A stretch of DNA of 41,626 nt from an uncultured Bacteroidales bacterium (GTDB lineage Bacteria; Bacteroidota; Bacteroidia; Bacteroidales; Paludibacteraceae): positions 1 to 41,626 of the forward strand of contig CAMHKW010000017.1 of assembly GCA_946185835.1 (NCBI GenBank), written 5' to 3'. The position numbers were made by a program, and so were the translations under genes. Positions within the stretch are counted from its first letter, which is position 1; each line of letters opens with the position of its first letter. Below the pieces are notes generated by a model. It ran no database searches. It was not told the DNA's origin and saw only the letters and a program-made list of their open reading frames with translations. Positions 17,965 through 24,598 of this stretch are shown here, piece by piece.

Positions 17965-17995
17965 TTGCATAATTAGAAAGAATTTTATATCTTTG
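17965..17995 (+). promoter_or_regulatory. Promoter of the AAA ATPase gene at 18046
   Basis: TTG 17965-17967, a 20-base spacer and TATCTTTG 17988-17995 match the Bacteroidota consensus. It indicates that the ATPase gene is transcribed separately from the operon before it. Confidence 0.78.
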
Positions 17996-18045
17996 CAGCG
18001 CAAATTGTGAAACGCAAAATGTGAAATCTGTAAAATACTGGAACA

Positions 18046-19164
18046 ATGATGAATACAACTAATCCATTTATTCTTTTTGGTTATGCGGGCAAAGAGTATT
18101 TCTGCGATCGTGAAACAGAGACGAATGACATGCTGTCGACATTAAAAAATGGTCGTAACATTACATTGCGCAGTGCGCGGCGTGTAGGGAAGACCGGACT
18201 CATCTATCATGCTTTTGACCGGTTAGCCAAATCGGATATAAGATGTTTCTATATTGATATTCTGTCTACTCGCTCTTTAAGCGATTTAGTCGTAGAATTA
18301 GGTAAGGCTGTAATCGGCAAGTTAGATAGTCCGCTGCAGAAAGTTGAAGGAGTCGTTGCGCGTTTTTTTAAGACATGTCGTCTGTATTTTTCAACCGACC
18401 CATTGACGGGTAGTCCACAGTTAGGACTCGATTTCGTTGATGATAATGTAGAAGCGACTTTAGAAGAAATATTCGCCTACCTCCGAAAGTCTGAGGTTGA
18501 TTGTTATATTGCTATAGATGAGTTTCAGCAAATACTTGAATACCCCGAAAAAAACGTGGAAGCGATATTGCGCAAGTATATACAACAATGCCAGAATGTG
18601 CATTTTATCTTTAGTGGTAGCAAGCAACATCTGATGTCGGAAATGTTCAATTCCCCGCGTCGCCCCTTTTATCGTAGTACCGACAAGTTGACACTTGACG
18701 TCATACCCGAACCGACTTATTACGAGTTTGCAGCTACTCATCTGCAAAAGGCTGGTACTAAACTCTCAAACGAGATATTTCATACCATCTACTCTTTGGT
18801 AGATGGCTACACTTGGTATATTCAATATATTCTCAACCGCTTATACGAGCTTAATCCGCAAGAGGCGACGTTAGACATAGTGTTGGCTTGTGTCGACTAT
18901 ATATTAAAACTCGAGCAAGACGATTACAAGCAGATGTATAATATGCTAACCAACAATCAGGCACAGGTGTTACGTGCGATAGCAAGAGAAAAGGTCGTAA
19001 CATCTATCACTTCTAAAGACTTTCTGCTCAAGTATAAGTTACCGGCTGCGAGTAGCGTAAAACGCGCTGTCGAGTTTTTGATAGACAACGAATACATATA
19101 TCACTCTGACAAAGGATATATTGTTTACGACCGCTTTATGGCAATTTGGTTAGAGCGTTTGTAA
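18046..19164 (+). CDS. AAA+/archaeal-type P-loop ATPase of unknown role
   Basis: A 372-residue ATPase of the Arch_ATPase-like family. The opening NPFILFGYAGKEYFCDRETE is the usual family start. Walker A S-A-R-R-V-G-K-T is at 43-50, Walker B YIAIDEFQQI near 150-160 and sensor-like HFIFSGSKQHLM follows. The C-terminus (about 300-372) looks like a winged helix (QAQVLRAIAREK ... SVKRAVEFLIDNEYIYHSDKGYIVYDRFMAIWL). No nuclease motif is seen. It is more AT-rich than the genes on both sides, has its own promoter, and separates the PSD-like gene from the ligase, so it looks like an insertion into the biosynthetic locus. Members of this family are multi-copy and of unknown function in many Bacteroidota; a defence or regulatory role is guesswork. 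Confidence 0.75.
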   Translation: MMNTTNPFILFGYAGKEYFCDRETETNDMLSTLKNGRNITLRSARRVGKTGLIYHAFDRLAKSDIRCFYIDILSTRSLSDLVVELGKAVIGKLDSPLQKVEGVVARFFKTCRLYFSTDPLTGSPQLGLDFVDDNVEATLEEIFAYLRKSEVDCYIAIDEFQQILEYPEKNVEAILRKYIQQCQNVHFIFSGSKQHLMSEMFNSPRRPFYRSTDKLTLDVIPEPTYYEFAATHLQKAGTKLSNEIFHTIYSLVDGYTWYIQYILNRLYELNPQEATLDIVLACVDYILKLEQDDYKQMYNMLTNNQAQVLRAIAREKVVTSITSKDFLLKYKLPAASSVKRAVEFLIDNEYIYHSDKGYIVYDRFMAIWLERL

Positions 19165-19232
19165 AAGCCCACTAAAGATAGCCGAATAACAATACAGTTT
19201 CTGTATGCTGACAATATAAACCATTACCTTTT

Positions 19233-20948
19233 ATGACCGGACACTACCTCGACCGCCTTGCCCGCACTATATGTGAGAACTGGGAGCAGCCTGCCCTCAC
19301 CGACTTCTACCTCACCGACGACGGTACCGCACAAGACACCTCGCGCGGCAACCGTTATACTTATGGGCAGATGTACGCTGAGATGATGCTACTTGGCGAT
19401 ATTTTCCGTGCCCTCGGACTCAAACAAGGCGACCATATAGCCATCTGCGGTAGTAACTCTGCCAACTGGGCTGTGGCATATCTCGCTATAGCCGCTTTCC
19501 ACGGTGTGGTAGTCACCGTGCTCCACTCGCAGCAGATAGAAGACATAGCCCACCAAATTGACTTCTCCGACAGCATCGTACTTTTCACGGATAAAGAGTT
19601 ATGGGAGGAACTTCGACATCAGAACCTGCCGCAGATTAAGTATGTCATTGCGTTGGACGATTTCGGTCTCATTGCAGGGGATGCGGATGCACTTCCCGAC
19701 TATACGGATACTATAGGGATACCGAACGGATACAATAAAGATAATATCACCATCCCTCACGGCGAACCCGATGACCTCGCTATGATATGCTTCACATCAG
19801 GCTCAAGCGGAGTGTCGAAGGGAATCATGCTGTCGAACAGAAACGTTAGCAACAATGCCAAGAATATCACTGATGGTTATCCCGATAATGTAGGTAACGA
19901 TTTCTTGTCTGTGTTGCCGATGGCACATATCTATGGTTTTATGACCGAGATAATAGCACAACTTTTAAAAGGAAAACACATCTACGTTCTAACTCTCGTC
20001 TCTTTGGAAACGCTTCATAATGCCATCTTGTTAGTCAGACCTTACGCATTAAGCCTGATACCATATATGGTATCAGGCTTAATGCGTAGGCATCAAGACT
20101 GTGCTTCTCTCCTCTGTATCTGCAAACAGATATATATCGGTGGTTCGCTATTCGACAATCAGTTGGAACAGCAGTTGTTGTCTGCCGGTGTGCCTATCTC
20201 TATCGGTTATGGTCAGACCGAGACGGGACCGCTTATCAGTTATTCTGTGACAGCTGAATATAAAGCAGGCACATGCGGCAGGATAGTAGAAGGTATGCAA
20301 GCATGTTTCTCTCCTGAAGGCGAAATCCTTGTCCGTGGCGAGAACGTGATGCTCGGCTATTATAAGAACCCCGAAGCCACGGCTCAGAAAATCGACAGCG
20401 ACGGCTGGCTGCATACTGGCGACGCAGGTTATATGGACGAAGACGGATACCTATATGTCACCGGGCGCATAGGGCAGGATATGATTGTGCTGCCCAATGG
20501 CGAGAACATACACCCCGAAGACATAGAGCGCAAACTCAACGCCCTGCCCGAGGTCAAGGAGTCGGTCGTCATCGCCCGCAACGGTCACCTAATAGCTATC
20601 GTAGTGCCATCCGACCTAACTAGTGCTTCCGGTGAGCCTAATCTGTCTAGTCAGTCTAGCGCTTCTAGTCTGTCTAGTGCTTCTAGTGTATCTAGCGTTT
20701 CTAATCTGTCTAGTGCTTCTAGTGTATCTAGCGTTTCTAGTTTGTCTAGCGTTTCTAGTCAGTCTAGCGTTTCTAGTCAGTCTAGCGCTTCTAGTTTGTC
20801 TAGTGCTTCTAGTCTCCTTCGTCGCAATATCCTTCGCACCATTAACCCGCAACTGCCCGATTATTCGCAACTCTACGACGTAGAGTTCTCAGACAAACCC
20901 CTCGAGCGCACCGCCAAACAGACAATAAAACGATATCTATACCAATAA
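19233..20948 (+). CDS. AMP-forming acyl ligase (acyl-CoA/acyl-ACP synthetase family) with in-frame Ser-rich repeat insertion
   Basis: A 571-residue ANL-superfamily enzyme that would adenylate a carboxylic acid and pass it to CoA or to the nearby ACP. Motifs are FTSGSSGVSKG (187-197), GYGQTETGP (325-333), LHTGDAGY (393-400) and GRIGQDMIVLPNGENIHPEDIE (411-432). The C-terminal subdomain is split by a Ser-rich insertion (about 463-529) encoded by 9-bp TCTAG repeats, then resumes LLRRNILRTINPQLPDYSQL and ends ERTAKQTIKRYLYQ, a tail usual for Bacteroidota ligases. Codons for residues 271-286 lie in a perfect 46-bp palindrome. The start at ATG 19233 is 68 bases after the ATPase gene. Family is sure; substrate is not determined. 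Confidence 0.88.
   Translation: MTGHYLDRLARTICENWEQPALTDFYLTDDGTAQDTSRGNRYTYGQMYAEMMLLGDIFRALGLKQGDHIAICGSNSANWAVAYLAIAAFHGVVVTVLHSQQIEDIAHQIDFSDSIVLFTDKELWEELRHQNLPQIKYVIALDDFGLIAGDADALPDYTDTIGIPNGYNKDNITIPHGEPDDLAMICFTSGSSGVSKGIMLSNRNVSNNAKNITDGYPDNVGNDFLSVLPMAHIYGFMTEIIAQLLKGKHIYVLTLVSLETLHNAILLVRPYALSLIPYMVSGLMRRHQDCASLLCICKQIYIGGSLFDNQLEQQLLSAGVPISIGYGQTETGPLISYSVTAEYKAGTCGRIVEGMQACFSPEGEILVRGENVMLGYYKNPEATAQKIDSDGWLHTGDAGYMDEDGYLYVTGRIGQDMIVLPNGENIHPEDIERKLNALPEVKESVVIARNGHLIAIVVPSDLTSASGEPNLSSQSSASSLSSASSVSSVSNLSSASSVSSVSSLSSVSSQSSVSSQSSASSLSSASSLLRRNILRTINPQLPDYSQLYDVEFSDKPLERTAKQTIKRYLYQ
20043..20088 (+). repeat. Perfect 46-bp palindrome inside the ligase gene
   Basis: Bases 20043-20065 are the exact reverse complement of 20066-20088 (TACGCATTAAGCC... 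to ...GGCTTAATGCGTA) with no spacer. The symmetry extends to 50 bp with one mismatched pair. It encodes part of YALSLIPYMVSGLMR in the ligase, so it is both coding and able to form a very strong hairpin. Confidence 0.95.
20646..20812 (+). repeat. In-frame TCTAG nonamer array in the ligase coding sequence
   Basis: Nineteen TCTAG (one TCTAA) start points spaced exactly 9 bp run from 20646 to 20808. Each unit is TCT-AGY-NNN and encodes Ser-Ser (once Ser-Asn) plus one of Gln, Ala, Leu or Val. Related but out-of-phase TCTAGA nonamers lie in the spacers at 20955 and 21680. Confidence 0.95.
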
Positions 20949-20954
20949 TAACTA

Positions 20955-21014
20955 TCTAAATAATCTAGAAAATCTAGAGCATCTAGAGCATCTAGACAAT
21001 CTAGAGCATCTAGA
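20955..21014 (+). repeat. TCTAG nonamer array, left flank of the four-helix-bundle gene
   Basis: Units start at 20955 (TCTAA), 20964, 20973, 20982, 20991, 21000 and 21009, exactly 9 bp apart, mainly TCTAGAGCA and TCTAGACAA. It begins 7 bases after the ligase stop codon. Confidence 0.92.
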
Positions 21015-21042
21015 AAAATATCAACCATAAACAAGTATAGTC

Positions 21043-21684
21043 ATGAACCATGATTTCCCTAATTCAGTTTTTCGTCAGACGGCTCAATGGAAAGAATTAT
21101 ATTTCTATCAGAAAGCTGACACGCTTTTTCAGATGACAGTGGTCTTTTGTGAGCGCTTCAAGCCTCAGTTTGGTGATCGTACTGTCGATCAGATGGTGCA
21201 AGCGGGTAGAAGTGGCAAGCAGAACATAATAGAAGGGTCCGAAGATGGCAAGACAAGCACAGAGATGGAACTCAAACTGCTCAATGTAGCTCGAGCCAGC
21301 ATACAAGAGCTGCAGGAAGACTATCGAGATCATCTTAATACACATGGTCTGTTGTTGTGGGATAATACACATCCCAGATACAATAAAATGTTGACATTCT
21401 GTCGGCAACATAACAACTACGAAGACTATCAGACCATGGTGTATCGCGTCAGCGAAGAGGAGTTCTGCAATATATCAATTACTCTGTGCCACATGATAGA
21501 CAAGATGATGCACTCGTATCTTAATAAACTCGAGAAGCAGTTCGTCAGTGAAGGAGGTATCAAAGAACGAATGTATGCCGCTCGCACCGGATATAGAAAA
21601 GCTGAAATGGAACGATTGCAGTTTCTCGAGAAAGAAGTGGTACGCCTTCAAGAAATACTAAAAGCAAATAATATTGAATATTAG
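21043..21684 (+). CDS. Four-helix-bundle protein (23S rRNA intervening-sequence/S23-like, with suffix domain)
   Basis: A 213-residue protein. Residues about 15-145 match the four-helix-bundle family first known from 23S rRNA intervening sequences: LYFYQKADTLFQMTVVFCERF, GDRTVDQMVQAGRSGKQNIIEGSEDGKTS, then helices with ELKLLNVARASIQELQEDYRDHL. The C-terminal addition (FLEKEVVRLQEILKANN) is a probable coiled coil, as in the four-helix-bundle suffix group. Related small bundles include the Avd accessory protein of diversity-generating retroelements; no reverse transcriptase is seen here. The gene is bracketed by TCTAG nonamer arrays, and its stop codon TAG sits in the first unit of the right array. 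It interrupts the ligase-ACP spacing, suggesting a cassette. Its molecular function is unknown. Confidence 0.8.
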   Translation: MNHDFPNSVFRQTAQWKELYFYQKADTLFQMTVVFCERFKPQFGDRTVDQMVQAGRSGKQNIIEGSEDGKTSTEMELKLLNVARASIQELQEDYRDHLNTHGLLLWDNTHPRYNKMLTFCRQHNNYEDYQTMVYRVSEEEFCNISITLCHMIDKMMHSYLNKLEKQFVSEGGIKERMYAARTGYRKAEMERLQFLEKEVVRLQEILKANNIEY

Positions 21685-21740
21685 ACCATCTAGACAATCT
21701 AGACAATCTAGACAATCTAGAGCATCTAGACCATCTATAG
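21680..21740 (+). repeat. TCTAG nonamer array, right flank of the four-helix-bundle gene
   Basis: A partial unit at 21680 contains the TAG stop of the upstream gene. TCTAG then starts at 21689, 21698, 21707, 21716, 21725 and 21734 (last one TCTAT), mostly TCTAGACAA and TCTAGACCA. The ACP gene starts 18 bases later. Confidence 0.92.
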
Positions 21741-21758
21741 CAAAAAAACTTTCCCCCT

Positions 21759-22013
21759 ATGACAGTAACTGACATCCGTTCTTTGTTTCACGACTTCTTT
21801 GTCGACCGTCTTGAGTATGCTGAGGCAGACCTGCTGCCCGATGCTATGTTACGTGCCGACCTCGGCATGACCTCTCTCGATGCCCTCGAGACAGCACTGT
21901 TCATCCGCCGCACCTTCGGCTTCCAACCCGAACGGGGAGCGATAAAGGGTTTGGTCACCCTCGACGACCTCTACCACTACGTCGAACAGCATATCACCCC
22001 CGAAAACCCGTAA
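21759..22013 (+). CDS. Acyl carrier protein
   Basis: An 84-residue acidic protein with the helix pattern of an ACP. It holds acyl or aminoacyl intermediates on a phosphopantetheine arm. The attachment motif reads DLGMTSLDALE, with Ser39 in the right place. The usual D-S-L is T-S-L, so carrier activity is likely but the motif is divergent. It is too short and divergent to be the housekeeping AcpP and sits between the ligase and the ketosynthase, so it is probably the dedicated carrier of this locus. Confidence 0.85.
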   Translation: MTVTDIRSLFHDFFVDRLEYAEADLLPDAMLRADLGMTSLDALETALFIRRTFGFQPERGAIKGLVTLDDLYHYVEQHITPENP

Positions 22014-22032
22014 AGACTCACAGCCCAGCAGT

Positions 22033-22089
22033 GACACTCGCCGCTGGCAACGCGCTGCCAAACAGGCAATAAAACGAAATCTGTATGAT
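22033..22089 (+). pseudogene. Relic of an AMP-ligase C-terminus
   Basis: Read in the frame of base 22033, this spacer gives D-T-R-R-W-Q-R-A-A-K-Q-A-I-K-R-N-L-Y-D. It closely parallels the last residues of the ligase at 19233 (D-K-P-L-E-R-T-A-K-Q-T-I-K-R-Y-L-Y-Q). The DNA is similar too (GCCAAACAGRCAATAAAACG in both). No start or upstream part of a ligase is present, so this is a decayed or duplicated end fragment lying just after the ACP gene. Confidence 0.65.
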
Positions 22090-22142
22090 GAGTATAGGAT
22101 CTATAGGCGAGTAAAGTTAGAAACAAATCACTCAAAAAACAC

Positions 22143-23396
22143 ATGAATAGTAGAAGAGTAGTAGTCACTGGCATGGGTATATGGTCATGTCTCGGTCAGG
22201 ACTTGTCGACGGTTGCCGAGAATCTGCGCTCTGGGCGTTCAGGCATCGTGTTCGACCCCTCGCGCTTGGAGTATGGACTGCAGTCGGGCTTGGTTGGTAA
22301 TGTGCATCGCCCGGACTTGCGCAGGCTCCTGCCTCGCAAACTGCGCGTTACTATGTCGCCAGATGCCGAATACGCTTATATGGCTGCTCTTCAAGCTTTC
22401 GCACAGGCAGGTATTGATGCCGACTACCGCGAGGCGCACGAGGTGGGTTGTATCTTCGGCAGCGATGGTGCTATGACCTCTATAGCAGAGCTTACAACTC
22501 TGATGCGTGAGGAGCACTGTTCACTGATGGCAGGTCCGAATATGCTGTTTCGCTGTTTGTCGTCGTCAGCCGCCATCAACCTTGCCACCGCCTTCTCTCT
22601 ACGCGGTGCTGTGCTTAATATAGGTGCTACGTGCTCCACCTCGTCGCACGCCATCGGGGTGGCAATGATGTATATCCGTCAGGGGCTGCAAGACGTATGC
22701 TTAGTAGGCGGCTCGGCTGAGACGGCGGCTGAGACGGCGGCCGGAGTCGACGCCCTGTATGCTCTCTCGTTGCGCAACGACGATCCGCAACGTGCCTCAC
22801 GACCTTTCGACTGCGACCGCGACGGCATGGTGCCTTCCGGCGGTGCTGCCGCTCTCGTACTTGAGGACTACGACCATGCAGTGGCTCGTGGTGCCGACAT
22901 TTTGGCTGAGGTGTGCGGCTACGGCTTCTCAGCTAATGGTACAGACGACATCTCTACTCCTTCTGCCGACGCCGAATATCTTGCTATGCAACGCGCTCTG
23001 AGCGACGCAGGCATCAGCGCCGCCGAGGTCGACTACGTCAATGCTCATGGCACTTCTACGCAGGTGGGCGACATCGCCGAAGCAGAGGCTCTGACACGTT
23101 TGTTCTCTTCAAACGCAGATTTCAGCCCTTGTAAAGCTCCCCTTATATCTTCTACTAAGTCGATGACAGGTCATGAGTTATGGATGGCAGGAGCGAGCGA
23201 AGCGGTGTATTCCATCTTGATGATGCACGGAGGATTTGTGGCACCTAACCTCAATCTCGACAATGCGATACCTCAGGCGCAGCAACTCAGCCTTGTCAGA
23301 CGTACCATCAAGACACCAGTCAACGTGGTGCTCTCTAACTCTTCCGGTATGGGCGGCACCAACAGCGCTATTGTATTACGAAGAATCACGCATTGA
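22143..23396 (+). CDS. FabB-like beta-ketoacyl-ACP synthase
   Basis: A 417-residue thiolase-fold condensing enzyme that would extend or join acyl chains on the ACP. The triad is present: Cys164 (GATCSTSSHAIG), His302 (NAHGTSTQVGD) and His344 with Lys339 (STKSMTGHELWMAG). The usual G-H-x-L-G-A-A-G is altered to GHELWMAG. The overall pattern (RASRPFDCDRDGMVPSGGAAALVLEDYDHAVARGA, SNSSGMGGTNSAIVL) is nearer to FabB (KAS I) than to FabF, which is the usual housekeeping type in this phylum. Residues 192-200 (AETAAETAA) come from a 12-bp tandem duplication. It starts 130 bp after the ACP gene and is probably the last gene of the biosynthetic locus. Confidence 0.88.
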   Translation: MNSRRVVVTGMGIWSCLGQDLSTVAENLRSGRSGIVFDPSRLEYGLQSGLVGNVHRPDLRRLLPRKLRVTMSPDAEYAYMAALQAFAQAGIDADYREAHEVGCIFGSDGAMTSIAELTTLMREEHCSLMAGPNMLFRCLSSSAAINLATAFSLRGAVLNIGATCSTSSHAIGVAMMYIRQGLQDVCLVGGSAETAAETAAGVDALYALSLRNDDPQRASRPFDCDRDGMVPSGGAAALVLEDYDHAVARGADILAEVCGYGFSANGTDDISTPSADAEYLAMQRALSDAGISAAEVDYVNAHGTSTQVGDIAEAEALTRLFSSNADFSPCKAPLISSTKSMTGHELWMAGASEAVYSILMMHGGFVAPNLNLDNAIPQAQQLSLVRRTIKTPVNVVLSNSSGMGGTNSAIVLRRITH

Positions 23397-23492
23397 ACAC
23401 CATCATAAGGACCGCCGACATGTCGCTTATGCTGAATAAATGGAAACTCTATTTTCCAAACGAATAAAAAAATTAGCGTTAACGCGCTCAGA

Positions 23493-23524
23493 TTTGCGCA
23501 ATTAAAAAAAATATCATACTTTTG
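23493..23524 (+). promoter_or_regulatory. Promoter of the candidate non-coding RNA
   Basis: TTTG 23493-23496, a 20-base spacer and TACTTTTG 23517-23524 make a full-consensus Bacteroidota promoter. No convincing reading frame begins within the next several hundred bases, so it most likely drives an RNA gene. Confidence 0.75.
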
Positions 23525-23529
23525 TGGCG

Positions 23530-23864
23530 TCGAAGGACTATTTTTCTTCGGCGCCGGTATTTTATATACCTGAAGACGAGCCTAATTTAATTCTACTAAT
23601 CCATGTAAGCACCGCATTCTCAATACGTTACTGAGGATGGGCGTGTTTGCGTGTAGTTCGATAAACTGCGCGGAACTGTCAGCAGCCAATCTCAGTTGCT
23701 CTAAGTTGTGTGTTTGCAAGTAGTTCGACTACAGCACCATGCGGGTGTTTAACGCACAGCCGGGGTGTTTACATGTACTTCAACTACCTGCCATGTCGGC
23801 AGGCTGTGGAATTTGGATTAGTGTCTCGTCGTCAGGCAAAAGAGTTTGCTTGACGACTTTTTTT
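23530..23864 (+). ncRNA. Candidate structured non-coding RNA, about 330 nt
   Basis: Defined by a consensus promoter just upstream and a strong intrinsic terminator at the end, with no credible ORF between. The 5' part folds into CGAAG/CTTCG (23531-23535 with 23546-23550), extendable by neighbouring pairs, then GGTAT/ATACC (23556-23560 with 23566-23570). The body repeats a theme three times: TGTTTGC or TGTTTAC followed shortly by GTAGTTCGA or GTACTTCAA (23644-23661, 23711-23728, 23766-23783). The second forms GTAG-TTCGA-CTAC (23720-23732). It has none of the signature sequences I know for tmRNA, RNase P RNA or SRP RNA. It could be a trans-acting RNA or a long attenuated leader. The exact 5' end is inferred from the promoter. 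Confidence 0.55.
23828..23864 (+). terminator. Strong intrinsic terminator of the RNA gene
   Basis: A 13-bp stem (23828-23840 with 23845-23857, one G-U pair), AGAG loop and seven T form a very strong rho-independent terminator not preceded by a coding sequence. Confidence 0.9.
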
Positions 23865-24050
23865 GTATTGTTGTTTGGCGCGACACACCACCTGCCACCC
23901 CCGCCACGTAGAGACGAGGCTGCGACTCGTCTCATGTAAACTCGGCAGCCGCCGGTTACAAACCGGTGCCCCCAATGAACCGCGAGTAGGGGTATTCACG
24001 CTCCCGGCGAGCACACCGTGACCACGCAAGCACCGCGTACGCACCGGGAA
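23865..24050. repeat. Gene-free spacer with short palindromic elements
   Basis: No gene is seen. It contains a GAGACGAG-N7-CTCGTCTC hairpin (23911-23933) with conserved flanks CGTA and ATGTAAAC, and a CCGGTT-ACA-AACCGG hairpin (23952-23966). Both belong to palindrome types that recur at 24098, 26150, 28243, 28317 and 39331. Confidence 0.7.
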
Positions 24051-24360
24051 CGCCAATTTGCAATTGGCGGCTCACCACCCGCAACCTACGACGCGTAGAG
24101 ACGAGGCTGCGACTCGTCTCATGTAAACCCTGCCCGCGCCACGTAGTGATGGTATACACACTGTCTCTCAACCCAGCAAACAAATAGATTGATAATAATT
24201 GACCAAACAGATTGATGAACAATTGTTGACAATTGATGACCACTAAAAATATTAATGAAGAATAAAAGTATGGACAATTGTTGACCAAATTACATACTCA
24301 GTGAAGCTGACTAACAGCACGGCTGAAAAAACGCTCTTTGACATATTGGATTACCGAAAA
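24051..24360 (+). repeat. Leader repeat of cassette 1 (copy of 26103-26400)
   Basis: Nearly identical by eye to 26103-26400, apart from scattered substitutions and one indel of about 10 bases. In order it holds CGCCAATTTGCAATTGGCG (24051-24069), GAGACGAG-N7-CTCGTCTC (24098-24120), a long AT-rich stretch with several ACAATTG and TTGACC copies, and GCTCTTTGACATATTGG near the end (about 24333-24349), which resembles the boxA antitermination element of rRNA leaders. No ORF. Confidence 0.88.
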
Positions 24361-24364
24361 TAAA

Positions 24365-24454
24365 TAGCCAAATCCGTCTAAAAACCACCATATTTGGCTA
24401 AAAAAGCACCGAGATTTAGCCTAATGCGTATATATTTAGTCGTTTTTGGCTAAA
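24365..24454 (+). repeat. 52-bp tandem inverted repeats upstream of the first cassette ATPase
   Basis: Two units with a 52-bp period: TAGCC at 24365 and 24417, TTGGCT at 24394 and 24446. In the first unit TAGCCAAAT (24365-24373) is a perfect inverted match of ATTTGGCTA (24392-24400). A related 54-bp array precedes the second cassette ATPase. Confidence 0.8.
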
Positions 24455-24458
24455 ATGT

Positions 24459-24489
24459 TTTGCTATTTCAAAAATAATCAGTACCTTTG
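24459..24489 (+). promoter_or_regulatory. Promoter of the first cassette ATPase
   Basis: TTTG 24459-24462, a 19-base spacer and TACCTTTG 24482-24489 match the Bacteroidota consensus. It abuts the second inverted-repeat unit, so a protein bound there would affect transcription. Confidence 0.82.
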
Positions 24490-24505
24490 CAATGCTTTTT
24501 TACTG

Positions 24506-24586
24506 GAAAAACGGACAAAACACTCTTAAATCGCTCAAGAAAAACGGACAAAAAATACTAAAAACATATTGGAAAAACGGACAAAA
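24506..24586 (+). repeat. 33-bp periodic direct repeats in the leader
   Basis: GAAAAACGGACAAAA occurs at 24506, 24539 and 24572, exactly 33 bp apart, with unrelated sequence between. The third copy lies 13 bases before the ATG at 24599. It may be a protein-binding or translation-control element. Confidence 0.85.
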
Positions 24587-24598
24587 TCGACAACCCTT

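Noticed and set aside
20616..20870. Open frames opposite the ligase TCTAG array (Arg-rich, and a Leu/Val-rich one on the + strand)
   Set aside because: They are created by the 9-bp periodicity, which keeps all frames open; the ligase frame continues through the array into a conserved C-terminus.
23739..23939. 66-residue ORF in the gene-free region after the KS gene
   Set aside because: It runs through the strong terminator and into a palindromic repeat, has no family resemblance and no conserved features; the RNA-gene reading explains the promoter and terminator better.
24506..24586. Possible mini CRISPR array (three 15-base repeats, 33-bp period)
   Set aside because: Repeats are too short, only three, with 18-base gaps, no cas genes nearby, and the third copy adjoins a start codon.
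24569..24598. TTG start for the cassette 1 ATPase
   Set aside because: It lies in the third copy of a leader repeat, and the protein family begins close to the ATG at 24599.
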